The translations under genes and the position numbers were made by a program. 64,000 nucleotides of DNA from CAVVGZ01 sp963841845 (lineage in GTDB: Bacteria; Chloroflexota; Anaerolineae; Anaerolineales; Anaerolineaceae), in the NCBI GenBank assembly GCA_963841845.1, contig CAWJEG010000013.1, forward strand, positions 558,001 to 622,000, given 5' to 3'. The first letter of the stretch is position 1. Each line of letters begins with the position of its first letter. The notes beneath the pieces are model-generated. The model was not told the origin of the DNA. It was given only the letters and a program-made list of their open reading frames with translations, and ran no database searches. Of the stretch, positions 54,099-64,000 are shown piece after piece.

Positions 54099-55328
54099 AA
54101 CCGGGTACCAGGCCATCCAACTATTCCAAAAATGGATTCAATATTTTGGATCTTGATTTACCGTTGCTGGTTGCTGTAATCGTACTGGTTGTATTTGGTT
54201 TGTTGATGGTTTATTCAGCAAGCTGGAATTATTCTCTGCGATCTGATGAGCCGGTTAGTTTTATCCTCTCCAGACAGGTCATCTGGGTAATTATTGGAAC
54301 AGGTGATAGCTGCTTTCTTGTGCCTCCTTGACTACAGAAAATATGTCCCTGTCGTTATTCCGATGATGGCTGCTACATTATTAATGCTTATAGTTGTTCT
54401 CATCATTAATGATAATCCTACCGGACCTTCCCGTACCCTATTCCGTGGATCGGTTCAGCCGTCCGAGCTAGCCAAATTGGTTGTCATAATATACCTTTCT
54501 GTTTTTCTGGCTGCCAAAGGAGAGTTATTAAATAATATCGGATTTGGATTGGTACCAGTTGCAGGTATTCTTGCTTTGATTGGCAGCCTTATCCTGATGG
54601 AACCAGATATTAGTGCGGCAGTAACCATTGTCATACTCGGTGGGCTGTTATTTTTCCTTGCTGGTGTGGACCTTCGACAAATCATTATCATCCTTCTGGT
54701 TATTATTCTTTTTGGCTGGGCGGTTGTAACGCTAACCCCTACTGGATCAACCCGTATTGCAAGTTATTTGGGTGGTCTGCAAAGTCCAGACAATGCGTCC
54801 TACCATGTAAAGAGAGCTATGGAAGCGGTTGTGAACGGGGGATTATTTGGTGTGGGAATTGGTAAGAGTAATACAAAATTTACCGGGTTACCCGTACCTT
54901 GGACAGATAGTGTTTTTGCAGTTATCTCAGAAGAAACAGGGTTAATTGGATCCATTTTTACTATTTCATTATTTCTTGTAATTCTTTGGCGGGGATTAAT
55001 AATCTCAAAAAGAGCCCCGGACATGCTCGGAAAATTGCTCAGCGCCGGGATGACACTGTGGATCTGCCTGGAGGCTTTTGTAAATATTGCAGTGATGATC
55101 AATCTCCTGCCTATTGCTGGTAATGCACTGCCGATGGTTAGCGCAGGTGGTTCTAATATGGTCATGAGCCTGGCAGCAATCGGCATCATTATGAGCGTTG
55201 CCAGAACCTCTTATAAAGTCACTCAAACATCTGAACGGAGGACCCAAAGTGCGGTTGTTGATTTGCGCAGGCGGGACGGGCGGAGGCGTTTACCCCGCTC
55301 TAGCCGTACTACAGGAACTGGGGAGTAG
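54077..55328 (+). CDS. ftsW: SEDS glycosyltransferase FtsW, frameshifted
   Basis: FtsW polymerises lipid II at the septum with FtsI. The first frame (LPLLVAVIVLVVFGLLMVYS and on) stops at 54331, and the rest (LLDYRKYVPVVI, GSVQPSELAKLVVIIY, catalytic-type WTDSVFAVISEETGLIGSI) continues in the +1 frame; one extra G at about 54302 explains it. Corrected length is 416 residues. The gene then overlaps murG by 80 bp, with a basic, non-conserved tail beyond the last helix. Key motif NGGLFGVGIGKS is present. Confidence 0.9.
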
Positions 55329-56363
55329 TATGGATTCGGTTTTGTGGGTTGGCAGTCAGGGTGGCCTCGAAGCTAACCTGATTCAACGTGCCAGTATTCC
55401 GTACATGGAAATTCCTGCAGCCGGAGTACATGGTGTCGCCTGGTACCAACTCCCAAAAAATCTATATAAACTACTCCAGGGATTCTTTGAATCACGTAAA
55501 ATCCTTTCCGAATTTCAACCTGAGTGTATCTTTTTCACTGGCGGTTTCGTGGCAATTCCAATGGCATTTGCAGCACAAAAAGTACCGAAAATTGTTTTTG
55601 TACCTGATATTGAACCCGGACTGGCCTTAAAAGTACTGGCTCGACTTGCAGACGCTATTGCTGTAACGGTGGAGGAAAGCTAAAAAGTATCTTGCCTTCT
55701 GGAAAAAAAATTAGGGTGACAGGTTATCCAGTCCGCTCAGATTTATCCAAATGGTCTAAAGAAAAAGCATTGGAATGGTTGGGGTTGGATTCAAATTTGC
55801 CTGCACTGCTTGTGTTCGGCGGCAGTCGTGGTGCGCATTCGATCAACATGACTGTTCTTAATATCCTCAAGGACCTTCTGGAAACTGTTCAAGTAATTCA
55901 TATAAGTGGAAAACTGGACTGGGACCAGGTTCAAAATGCATACGAAGCCTTACCCGCTAACCAAAGGAGTAATTATCATCCGTATGAATACCTGCATGAA
56001 ATGGGTGCTGCTCTTGCAGCAGCGGATATGGTGATTTCCAGAGCAGGGGCGTCCACCCTCGGAGAATATCCCATTTTCGGCATTCCTGCTATCCTGGTTC
56101 CTTATCCGTATGCGTGGCGGTATCAGATCCAAAATGCGGAATACCTTAAGGATCACAAAGCGGCTGTTGTCATTCGGGATGAAGACATTAATGAACAACT
56201 GCTTCCAGCCATACGAACCCTATTAAGCGATCCTAAAAAACTTCAACAAATGAAAAATGCCATGGTTGAACTGGGAATCCAGGATGCTGCCGGGAAAATT
56301 GGGCAATTAATCAAGGAGTCTTCCCAATCATCAAGTTCTCGGATTGGGGTGAACCGTGGTTAG
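55249..56363 (+). CDS. murG: UDP-GlcNAc:lipid I transferase MurG, two frameshifts
   Basis: MurG turns lipid I into lipid II. The N-terminal GT-B motif LLICAGGTGGGVYPALAVLQ and the C-terminal LLVFGGSRGAHSIN, SRAGASTLGEYPIFGIPAIL blocks are present. The start is a GTG at 55249 with a strong GGAGG site. At about 55680-55694 a stop (TAA) and a second frame change interrupt; dropping two single bases gives VEESKKYLPSGKKIRVTGYP, which fits the family exactly. Corrected length is 370 residues. A single -1 shift was considered but fits the family less well. Confidence 0.9.
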
Positions 56364-56895
56364 CCTGGATGTTCTTTTCTATATTTTTATCTTGTTGTTT
56401 GCCGTCATAGGTTCAATGAGAGGATGGGCTAAGGAAGTCCTCGTAACATTTGCAATACTACTTGCTTTATTCATCATCACGGTTTTAGAAGCATTTGTAC
56501 CGGTTATTCGGGACATTCTCGCTGCTTATTCAGCAGAAGCCCTTTTCTGGATGCGTATCATAATTCTCGGCGTGTTAGTTGTATTTGGGTATCAATCCCC
56601 GAATCTACCGCGGCTTGCAGAATCTGATCGTTTCGTAAAGGAACGATTCCAGGATCTGTTATTAGGATTTTTCATGGGTGCCTTGAATGGTTATCTCATT
56701 TGGGGAACGGTCTGGTATTTCCTGAATCAATCGAATTACCCTCTGGGATTAATCATCCCTCCCGTTCCGGGGACCGAAATTGGATCCGTTACTGAAATGA
56801 TGATGCCGTATATGCCTCCCGCATGGTTGGGGCATCCCATCATTTATTTTGCTGTTGCAATCGCATTCATATTGGTGTTGGTGGTATTTATATAA
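56356..56895 (+). CDS. CvpA-like membrane protein
   Basis: The 179-residue protein has four or five hydrophobic segments and an N-terminal pattern like CvpA (LDVLFYIFILLFAVIGSMRG followed by WAKEV). CvpA in Gammaproteobacteria is tied to colicin V secretion and envelope integrity. Its place between murG and murC is not part of the classical dcw order, so it may be a lineage-specific envelope factor. The start is a GTG overlapping the murG end, and the TAA overlaps the murC ATG by one base. Confidence 0.65.
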   Translation: MVSLDVLFYIFILLFAVIGSMRGWAKEVLVTFAILLALFIITVLEAFVPVIRDILAAYSAEALFWMRIIILGVLVVFGYQSPNLPRLAESDRFVKERFQDLLLGFFMGALNGYLIWGTVWYFLNQSNYPLGLIIPPVPGTEIGSVTEMMMPYMPPAWLGHPIIYFAVAIAFILVLVVFI

Positions 56896-58301
56896 TGGAA
56901 CACATCCACTTAATTGGAATTGGAGGTACAGGTCTCTCGGCAATTGCCCAGATTCTGGTCGAGAAGGGCTACCAGGTCTCCGGATCTGATAAAACTGCCT
57001 CCCCATCCACAGAAGGATTGGGTAATCTGGGTGTAAATATCATGATCGGCCATGATTCCAAAAATATTGAAGGTGCCGAAATAATTGTTAGATCATCTGC
57101 GATTCAGGATGACAATCCCGAAGTGACTGCTGCCAGGGCGCTTAATATCCCTGTTCTGAAACGCTCGGATTTCATGCAAAAATTATTAGATCCTTATCAA
57201 ACAATCGCAGTTGGTGGAACACATGGAAAAACAACGACTACAGCCATGGTTGCATGGATATTGGTCAGCATGGGTCTGGATCCATCCTATATTATTGGGG
57301 GCATTTCAAAAGATCTGCAAGGCAATGCGCATTCCGGTGAAGGAAATTTATTTGTCATCGAAGCTGATGAATACGACAGGATGTTCCTTGGTTTACGGCC
57401 GTCCCACATCATCATAACCAATATTGAACACGATCATCCAGACTGTTTTCCAACCATAGGGGATTACCAGAATGCTTTTATTCAATTTGTCAGCCAGGTG
57501 GATAAGGATGGTCTTGTAATTCTCTGCCTGGATGATCCCGGCTCCATAAATCTCTCTGAAACATTGTCCAATGAAATTAGTATTATCACCTATGGTTTTT
57601 CCTCTGAAGCAGATTATCGGATAGAACAGGTAGATAGATATCACCTCTGGTGAATCCAGGTTTACCCTGGCTGTTCCAAAGACCACCGCTAATGGACAAG
57701 CGTTTTATTCCATAGCACTCAATATCCCAGGCAAGCATAATGTTGCCAATGCTGCCGCAGCATTGGCTTTGATTCACCAGATGGGACTTTCTGTTGAACA
57801 GGCAGCAGAAGCGTTGAGTTCTTTCAGCGGCAGCGGTCGGAGGTTTGAAATTCAAGCGGAAGTGAATGGCATCGTCATAATAAGCGATTATGCCCATCAC
57901 CCGACTGAAATCAAGGTCACCCTGGATGCAGCCAGTGACCGGTTCCCAAATGCAAGAATATGGGCAGTGTGGCAGCCGCATACGTACTCAAGGACCAGGT
58001 TGCTGTATCAAGGAATTTTCTCAAGCATTCACCAAAGCAGACAAGGTCATTGTGATGGATGTTTATCCTGCTCGTGAAGCTGTGCAGGAATTCCCCTATC
58101 AGGAATTTTTGGAAAGCATGAATCATTCGGATGCAAGGCATCTATCAGATCAAATCGAGATTTCAAACTACCTGGCATCCCAGCTGCAGCCTAACGATAT
58201 ATCTGATTGTTCTTTCTGCCGGGGATGCCGATCAAATCTGTAGAATGGTTCTCGATAACCTGCAATGTAAGGGACAGGAGAGATTAGATGAAATCACCTG
58301 A
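56895..58301 (+). CDS. murC: UDP-MurNAc-L-alanine ligase MurC, three frameshifts
   Basis: MurC adds L-alanine to UDP-MurNAc. Segments in successive frames carry the family order: IHLIGIGGTGLSAIAQIL, the ATP loop AVGGTHGKTTTTAM, IEADEYDRMFL, IPGKHNVANAAAALAL, DYAHHPTEIKVTL, WQPHTYSRTRLL, then VYPAREAV and QPNDILIVLSAGDADQI. Three single extra bases, near 57631-57640, 58011-58013 and 58201-58206, account for all changes. The corrected protein has 467 residues, normal. It overlaps murB by 14 bp. Confidence 0.9.
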
Positions 58302-59214
58302 TACCCTCAGTCAACTGAAAACAATATTTGGGGAACGATTACAACAGGATGTTACTTTATCCCGATTCAGCACCTCCCGAATTGGAGGTCCAGCTGAAGC
58401 ATTAATAATCATCAAAACACGGGATGAATTTATTCAAGCAGCAAGGGTTCTCTGGGAAAACGATGAGGTATTCCGTGTGATAGGCAGTGGATCGAATGTT
58501 GTCATCAGTGACAAAGGTTTCCATGGGGTAATCCTGTCAAATCAGACAAAGGCGTTTGAAATTCAAAAAAACAAGGAACCGAATGTTGTTTGGGCGGAAT
58601 CTGGGGTGAATTTTTCTAACCTTGGCCGCAGGGTTGGCCTGGAAGGTTATTCTGGTTTGGAATGGGCTTCAACAATCCCGGGCACATTGGGTGGGGCTGT
58701 CTATGGTAATGCCGGGGCATTCGGTTCAGATATTCATAAAGATCTGGTTATGGCAGAAATCTTGCACCGTGAAAATGGATTACAGCATTGGTCAAACGAC
58801 CAGATGCTGTACGGCTATCGCACCAGCGTGCTAAAAAGAAATCCCGGCACGGCGGTGATTCTTTCCGCCTCGCTAAAGCTGGGATCATCCAGCAAAGAAC
58901 AGGTGCAGGCAAAAATGGATGATTTATTAACCAGAAGGAGAAAATCGCAGCCCCCCGGTGCGAGCATGGGTTCAACGTTTAAGAATCCATCGGGAGATTA
59001 CGCAGGTCGTCTTATCGAGGCTGCAGGATTAAAGGGTACAAGAATCGGTGGTGCCGAAATCAGCCAGGTGCATGCCAACTTTTTTATTAACCACTCAGAT
59101 GCCAGTGCAGCGGACATGAAAGCCTTGATAGATTTAACAAGGGAAACGGTTGCCAGGAAGTTTGGCGTTCAGCTTGAGTTGGAAATTGAATTAGTTGGGG
59201 ATTGGGATAGATGA
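58288..59214 (+). CDS. murB: UDP-N-acetylenolpyruvoylglucosamine reductase MurB
   Basis: MurB reduces UDP-GlcNAc-enolpyruvate to UDP-MurNAc with NADPH and FAD. The 308-residue protein has an FAD-binding VIGSGSNVVISDKGFHGVIL, the WASTIPGTLGGAVYGNAGAF block, YGYRTSVLK and the catalytic-serine region PPGASMGSTFKNPSGDYAG. It has type I features (no long insertion). It is intact, although its neighbours on both sides are frameshifted. Its stop overlaps the ddl ATG. Confidence 0.96.
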   Translation: MKSPDTLSQLKTIFGERLQQDVTLSRFSTSRIGGPAEALIIIKTRDEFIQAARVLWENDEVFRVIGSGSNVVISDKGFHGVILSNQTKAFEIQKNKEPNVVWAESGVNFSNLGRRVGLEGYSGLEWASTIPGTLGGAVYGNAGAFGSDIHKDLVMAEILHRENGLQHWSNDQMLYGYRTSVLKRNPGTAVILSASLKLGSSSKEQVQAKMDDLLTRRRKSQPPGASMGSTFKNPSGDYAGRLIEAAGLKGTRIGGAEISQVHANFFINHSDASAADMKALIDLTRETVARKFGVQLELEIELVGDWDR

Positions 59215-60372
59215 CACCGTCAATTTGGACAAACATGGAGATAGCAATGATGCTTGATAAGAAAATCAATCTAGGTTTGATTTTTGGCGGAAGATCCGGT
59301 GAACACGAAGTGTCTTTGATGTCTGCAAAATCAGTTCTGGAAGTAGTCGACCGGCAAAAATATGACATTACCATGATTGGAATATCCCGTGACGGAAAAT
59401 GGTTTTCCGGAGAAAATGTCCACTCCAAATTGGTCGGCGGGGATTTAAGCGGCTTGACCCCGGTTGTTTTGATACCAGAACCAGGGAACGCCGTACTTTA
59501 TAAGATTGAAACAATCAATAAACAATCAACTTTAATGGAACCCAGAATTCTCGATGTTATTTTTCCAATTCTCCATGGTACGTATGGAGAAGACGGAACC
59601 CTTCAGGGTTTGCTTGAGATGGCAGATATCGCATATGTTGGGGCGGGGGTGCTTGGCTCATCTGTTGGAATGGATAAGGGATTGTTTAAATTTGTCATGT
59701 CCGCTAACCAGATACCTGTTCTCGATTATCTCATTGTTACCCGGAAAGAATTGGAAGAAAATGCAGAAAGTATCATTACAAGGATCGAAGAGAAACTTGC
59801 TTACCCAATATTTACCAAGCCTGCCAATCTTGGATCATCTGTCGGAATCAGCAAATGCCATAGCCGGGGTGATCTCCTTGGAGGGTTTAATGGACGCAGC
59901 CTCCTATGACAGGCGCATATTGGTTGAACAGGGCATTAATGGCAGGGACATCGAGGTAAGTGTCCTTGGAAATGAAAATCCTCGGGCATCTATTGCAGGA
60001 GAAATCCGGCCGGTTGAGGAATTCTATTCATATTTCGCTAAATATGTGGACGACAAAACTGCCCTCATAATCCCTGCGGAAATATCAACAGAAGATCAGC
60101 TCACTCTGCAGAGTTTGGCGATTAAGGTTTATGAGCTAATTGATTGTGCAGGCCTGGCCAGGGTGGATTTTCTACTTGATAAGGATACAGGAAAATTTTA
60201 TGTTAATGAAATCAATACGATTCCGGGATTTACCAACATCAGCATGTATCCAAAACTTTGGGAATATACAGGCATCACCTATGCCAGTTTGATAAACTAC
60301 CTTATTGATCTGGCTTTTGAGAGAAAAGCAGAGCGGGATAGAACAATACGAAGTTATGGGAGGAATCCTTGA
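59211..60372 (+). CDS. ddl: D-alanine-D-alanine ligase Ddl, frameshifted
   Basis: Ddl joins two D-alanines with ATP. Motifs are LIFGGRSGEHEVSLMSAKSV, PILHGTYGEDGTLQGLLE, KPANLGSSVGISK and EINTIPGFTNISMYPKLWE. One extra G near 59880 (CTTGGAGGG) moves GDLL and EGLMDAASYDRRILV into different frames. Corrected length is 386 residues from the coupled ATG at 59211; an internal ATG at 59247 with its own GGAG site would give a more typical start. Confidence 0.92.
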
Positions 60373-61371
60373 GATCGATTGCGATACCGGATTTGCCACG
60401 ATCCAACCGGGTACGTCAAAGACGTACACAGGAAAGCCGTGACAAATTAAAAGCCTATAAGAACCGGAAAAGGCTGTCTACAAATACTCCCGGCGTCACA
60501 GTGCGGAGTGATACGATTGGTATTCCTGTAATCAAGCGTACAAATAACCGGCTCAGGAAAAAATATACATTAACCCTGGGCAACGGGGTGGAAATGCTCT
60601 TACCGGCAATCCCGGTAATTCATCCCGGATGGAGGGTTTTATCGACCCCTCTATTCCTATTAATGGGTGCATTAATATACGGCATGGTCACTTTACCGGA
60701 ATTTCAGGGTTTCTGAAGCAGTTATCTCGGGGGCAGATCGCATTAGTCCCGTTGACATCGAATCAATTTCCGAGGTCAATGATCAACCAATCTTTTTCAT
60801 TAATCCAGGTGCCATTGAGGAACAGCTGGCGGAAGCTTATCCAGAATTGACCGGCGTCTCAGTCGAAATTGACATGCCGGCCCAGGTTGCCATCCATATT
60901 GAAGAAAAAGATCCATTGTTCGCCTGGAGAAATAACGAGGATGTCCTTTGGATTGATGCCTTTGGTTCAATATTCCCGCCGCGTGGAGATGCTGATCTCA
61001 TCTTCACCATCGAATCTGAGGAACCCCCACCACTGATGATTACCCATTCCGATCAGATAGGATCACTGGTCAAAGAGGACGGAAATGAGGCAAGTTATAT
61101 TGGAAAACAGATCGATGCAAATATTTTCGAAGCTGCAGTAAAGCTAAAAGCAGCATTTCCGGATATAGAAACGATTGCCTATAACCCTCGGAATGGTCTC
61201 GGATGGATTGACGAAAATGGGATGAAAGTATTTATTGGTATTTCCATGGATGATATCGATGCAAAATTGAATATGTATTCGCAAATTGAAGCCTATCTAC
61301 AAAATAAAGGCGTCCAACCCAGCATGATCAGCGTAGCACATCTTCATGCGCCATTTTATCGAACGGATTAA
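60369..61371 (+). CDS. ftsQ: Cell division protein FtsQ, frameshifted
   Basis: FtsQ (DivIB) is a bitopic division protein with a cytoplasmic basic tail, one membrane helix (about 90-112, FLLMGALIYGMVTL) and an extracytoplasmic POTRA domain (VSEAVISGADRISPVDIESI) and beta domain. One extra G in CAGGGTTTC near 60708 separates the helix from the POTRA domain. Corrected length is 333 residues. The start is a TTG overlapping the ddl stop by four bases. The POTRA and the lineup with ftsA and ftsZ support the call, since primary sequence conservation is low. Confidence 0.85.
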
Positions 61372-61376
61372 TTATT

Positions 61377-62607
61377 ATGATGGATGAACCTATCGTAGTT
61401 GGGATCGACATTGGGACCACAAAAATTTGCACTTTGATTGCGAGATTGGAGGGAGAACGCAGCCAGAGAATTCTTGGTGTTGGCATCGAGCCATCAGCAG
61501 GAATCCGCAAAGGTAATATTGTCGATCTTAAAGGCTGCCACGACATCCATCTTGAGATCTGTAGAGAAAGCCCAGAGAACCTCCGGGTTGGAGATAACCT
61601 CTGCCCTGGTCAGTTTGGCAGGATCCCATGTTGCTTCGGTAAACAGCCGTGGAGTTGTTGGGATCAGCGGACAAGTCATTGACCATGATGATATCGAAAG
61701 GGCACTCGAAGCCGCACAGGCAGTCGCTATCCCTCATAACCGCGAGATCATCCATATCATCCAACGCGGTTTTGTTGTAGATGGGCAGGAGGGTATCCGT
61801 ATGCCCGTCGGGATGCATGGCTACCGTCTGGAAGTGGAAGCGCATGTAATCACGGCCGCCAAGGCAACCGTTGCAAATATTCGCGAATGTGTGGAAAATG
61901 CTGGAATTCAGGTATCTCAATTTGTCCTGAATCCGCTTGCCTCGGGTGAAGCAGTTCTGAATGAGACCGAACGCCAGATGGGCTCAGTTGTTTGCGATAT
62001 CGGGGGTGGAACAACCGATATGGCTATTTATATTGATAATGACGTCTGGCACACGATGGTATTAGCGGTTGGTGGGAATCACATCACAAATGACATAGCT
62101 CATGGTTTAAGGGTGCCATTCTCACAAGCGGAGGAAATAAAAATCGAATATGGTAGTGCCATGGAAACAGAAATCGGGACAGATGAAACGTTCACGATAC
62201 GTTCATTTGGTCTGGATGAGCCTGTCGTTGTAAATCGCAAGGACCTTTCTCATATCATCGATGCCAGGGTTGAAGAAATTTTTTCGCTTGTCCTTCAGGA
62301 AATTAAACGTTCTGGTTATGATGGATTGCTGCCAGCCGGCATGGTACTGACAGGTGGAACAAGTAGATTGCCAAAAATTCGCAAACTTGCCAGTGAAGTC
62401 CTTGGTCTTCCGGTCCGGGTGGCTCAACCAGAAAATATGATCGGATTGGTTGACCAGCTTCATTCACCAGCATATTCGACAAGTGTCGGGCTGCTCTCCT
62501 GGGCATTGTTAATGCGGGATACCGTAACCCCGAAAACAAAAAAATCCATCGACAAAGTTGCATTCTGGGAAAATATCAAATCATTTATTCGTCGATTTTT
62601 GCCATAA
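61377..62607 (+). CDS. ftsA: Cell division protein FtsA, frameshifted near 5' end
   Basis: FtsA is an actin-like ATPase that anchors FtsZ to the membrane. Motifs include VVGIDIGTTKICTLIAR, GIRKGNIVDL, DIGGGTTDMAIYI and MVLTGGTSRLPKIRKLA; the C-terminal amphipathic helix (FWENIKSFIRRFLP) is present. One extra A in CTTAAAGG near 61531 separates VDL from KAATTSILRSVEKAQ. Corrected length is 409 residues, normal. Confidence 0.93.
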
Positions 62608-62662
62608 TTCTTCAAAATTTATATTGAAACCAAGAAAATCAAATGCAGAGGAGATTAATATC

Positions 62663-63802
62663 ATGGAAAAACCAGTTCAACCCCAGTCAGAATCATTTGC
62701 ACGTATCAAAGTCGTCGGTGTCGGCGGTGGCGGCTGTAATGCCGTCAATCGGATGATCAACGAAGGATTGCAGGGAATCGAGTTTATTACGATTAATACA
62801 GATGCTCAAGCCTTGCTGCTTTCCAAATCTCCAACTCGCGTCAGAATTGGAGAAAAAAGCACCCGCGGCTTAGGAGCCGGTGGAAATCCGGAAGTTGGTC
62901 AAAAAGCTGCAGAGGAATCTTCGGAGGAGCTTTACGAAGTTTTGAAAGGCAGCGACATGGTTTTTGTAACAGCAGGACTCGGCGGAGGGACAGGGACTGG
63001 AGCTGCACCGATAGTTGCCCAGATTGCAAAAGAAAGCGGGGCGTTGACGATTGGTGTGGTCACCCGTCCTTTTACATTCGAAGGCTCTCGCCGTATGATG
63101 AGCGCTGAAAATGGTATTGCAAAATTAAAGGAACAGGCAGACACATTGATTGTTATCCCCAATGACAGGCTGCTCCAGATAGTGGATAAACGTTCCAGCC
63201 TCCAGGAAGCATTCCATGTCGCCGATGATGTTTTACGCCAGGGTATTCAGGGAATTTCCGAATTAATTACTGTTCCAGGATTAATTAACCTGGATTTCGC
63301 TGACGTGCGTACAATCATGTCCGAGGGTGGCGCAGCATTGATGGCTGTCGGAGTCGCATCAGGTGAAGATCGCTCACGGTTAGCTGCCGAAATGGCAATT
63401 TCCAGCCAGCTCCTTGACATTACCATTGATGGCGCCCGTGGAATCCTGTTTAATGTCACTGGTGGTTCAAATTTAACCCTCTATGAGGTTAATCAGGCAG
63501 CTGCAATAATTAAAGAGACTGCCCACCCGGATGTCAACCTTATCTTTGGTGCCGTAGTGGATCCGGAAATGAGGGATGAAATCAGGGTGACCGTTATCGC
63601 CACAGGATTCGATCGGGCAAATATGACGCGCTCTTTTGAACCAAAATTTCGTAAAGAAGAAATGAAACCGGCAGCACGTCCCAGAGTACAAGAAAATGAG
63701 GAAGTAAGTGCCGTAAAACATGCTGTTGAATATCAAACCGTTGTCATGAATACAGATGACCTGGATATTCCGGCGTTTTTAAGGAACAGAAACCGCCGGT
63801 AA
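62663..63802 (+). CDS. ftsZ: Cell division protein FtsZ
   Basis: FtsZ is the tubulin-like GTPase that forms the division ring. The 379-residue protein starts at the ATG at 62663-62665, preceded by AGAGGAGAT; a longer frame upstream is not supported. It has VVGVGGGGCNAVNRM, the tubulin signature GGGTGTGAAPIVA, NDRLLQIVDKRSSLQEAF and the C-terminal conserved peptide DDLDIPAFLRNRNRR that binds FtsA. It is intact. It closes the cluster. Confidence 0.97.
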   Translation: MEKPVQPQSESFARIKVVGVGGGGCNAVNRMINEGLQGIEFITINTDAQALLLSKSPTRVRIGEKSTRGLGAGGNPEVGQKAAEESSEELYEVLKGSDMVFVTAGLGGGTGTGAAPIVAQIAKESGALTIGVVTRPFTFEGSRRMMSAENGIAKLKEQADTLIVIPNDRLLQIVDKRSSLQEAFHVADDVLRQGIQGISELITVPGLINLDFADVRTIMSEGGAALMAVGVASGEDRSRLAAEMAISSQLLDITIDGARGILFNVTGGSNLTLYEVNQAAAIIKETAHPDVNLIFGAVVDPEMRDEIRVTVIATGFDRANMTRSFEPKFRKEEMKPAARPRVQENEEVSAVKHAVEYQTVVMNTDDLDIPAFLRNRNRR

Positions 63803-63953
63803 ATTGAATGGTCAGATGGCAGGAAAATATATGATGGGACTCCTGAATACAGGAGTTTCGCAAGACCGATGCTATTGAATTCTATTCTCAGCACACACGG
63901 TCTGGTTCAACCTGCATTAATCGAAATTGAAAGATGAAATCACAAATACAAAT

Positions 63954-64000
63954 CCCCTCTCATTCTCTTACCTCTGCGGAGTTGGGAGGGGTTATTATTT
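63954..64000 (+). terminator. Possible terminator downstream of ftsZ
   Basis: CCCCTC (63954-63959) pairs with GAGGGG (63986-63991), with an inner CTC/GAG pairing and a following TTATTATTT that runs to the window edge. A smaller hairpin, ACTCCTG with CAGGAGT (63839-63856), lies closer to ftsZ. Confidence 0.35.

Noticed and set aside
55676..55700. A single -1 frameshift in murG
   Set aside because: Two +1 steps give VEESKKYLPSGKK, which matches MurG better than the peptide from one -1 shift.
4146..61540. Programmed +1 frameshifting as the main reading of the breaks
   Set aside because: No shared slippery codon, stop codon or downstream stem was found; most extra bases duplicate a neighbour, as in sequence error.

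Overview
The window looks like chromosomal core sequence from a bacterium of phylum Chloroflexota, most likely class Anaerolineae. This rests on recognised gene content and not on any database search: moderate GC, many TTG and GTG starts, a T-box-controlled long-type IleS, a KimA-type potassium importer, an FHA pair beside a RodA/PBP fusion, archease-RtcB, and a complete mraZ-to-ftsZ cluster lacking murE. I saw no insertion sequence, prophage, CRISPR array, tRNA or rRNA.

Layout. 1-5.9 kb: an unknown partial gene, a peptide-type solute-binding protein, secG, a PHP phosphoesterase and an archease-rtcB pair. 5.9-11.6 kb: two FHA proteins, a methyltransferase on the other strand, mtnP, and one polypeptide joining a RodA/FtsW glycosyltransferase to a transpeptidase domain that has lost its catalytic motifs. 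11.6-26 kb: housekeeping genes, mostly on the minus strand (tyrS, lgt, a CDP-alcohol phosphatidyltransferase, ftsK, an S1-domain protein, a membrane GAF regulator, punA, rluD, lspA). 26-30.3 kb: ileS with its T-box leader. 30.8-34.5 kb: the rpmH-rnpA-yidD-lipoprotein-yidC-jag operon with a clear promoter and terminator. 34.5-37.8 kb: kimA with two TrkA/RCK genes. 38-46.3 kb: mtaB, a lipoprotein, a MOSC protein, proC, a methyltransferase, a patB-type lyase, a ydcF-like gene and comM. 46.3-64 kb: the division and cell-wall cluster (mraZ, rsmH, ftsL, ftsI, murF, mraY, murD, ftsW, murG, a CvpA-like gene, murC, murB, ddl, ftsQ, ftsA, ftsZ) behind a good promoter and four GTGG boxes spaced exactly 10 bp apart.

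Twelve genes are broken by fifteen single-base frame changes, and every one is an extra base (+1). Removing those bases gives each gene a normal family length and motif order. Ten of the fifteen lie in 48.5-61.6 kb. Most fall where the extra base repeats its neighbour, so insertion-type sequence error is the simplest reading, although the uniform direction deserves a check. For these genes I give the span of the reconstructed gene.

The strongest biological leads are the fusion of an apparently intact SEDS polymerase with a pseudo-transpeptidase beside two FHA genes (an arrangement resembling the actinobacterial fhaA-fhaB-rodA-pbpA locus, without the kinase or phosphatase), and the kimA-RCK-RCK potassium operon.
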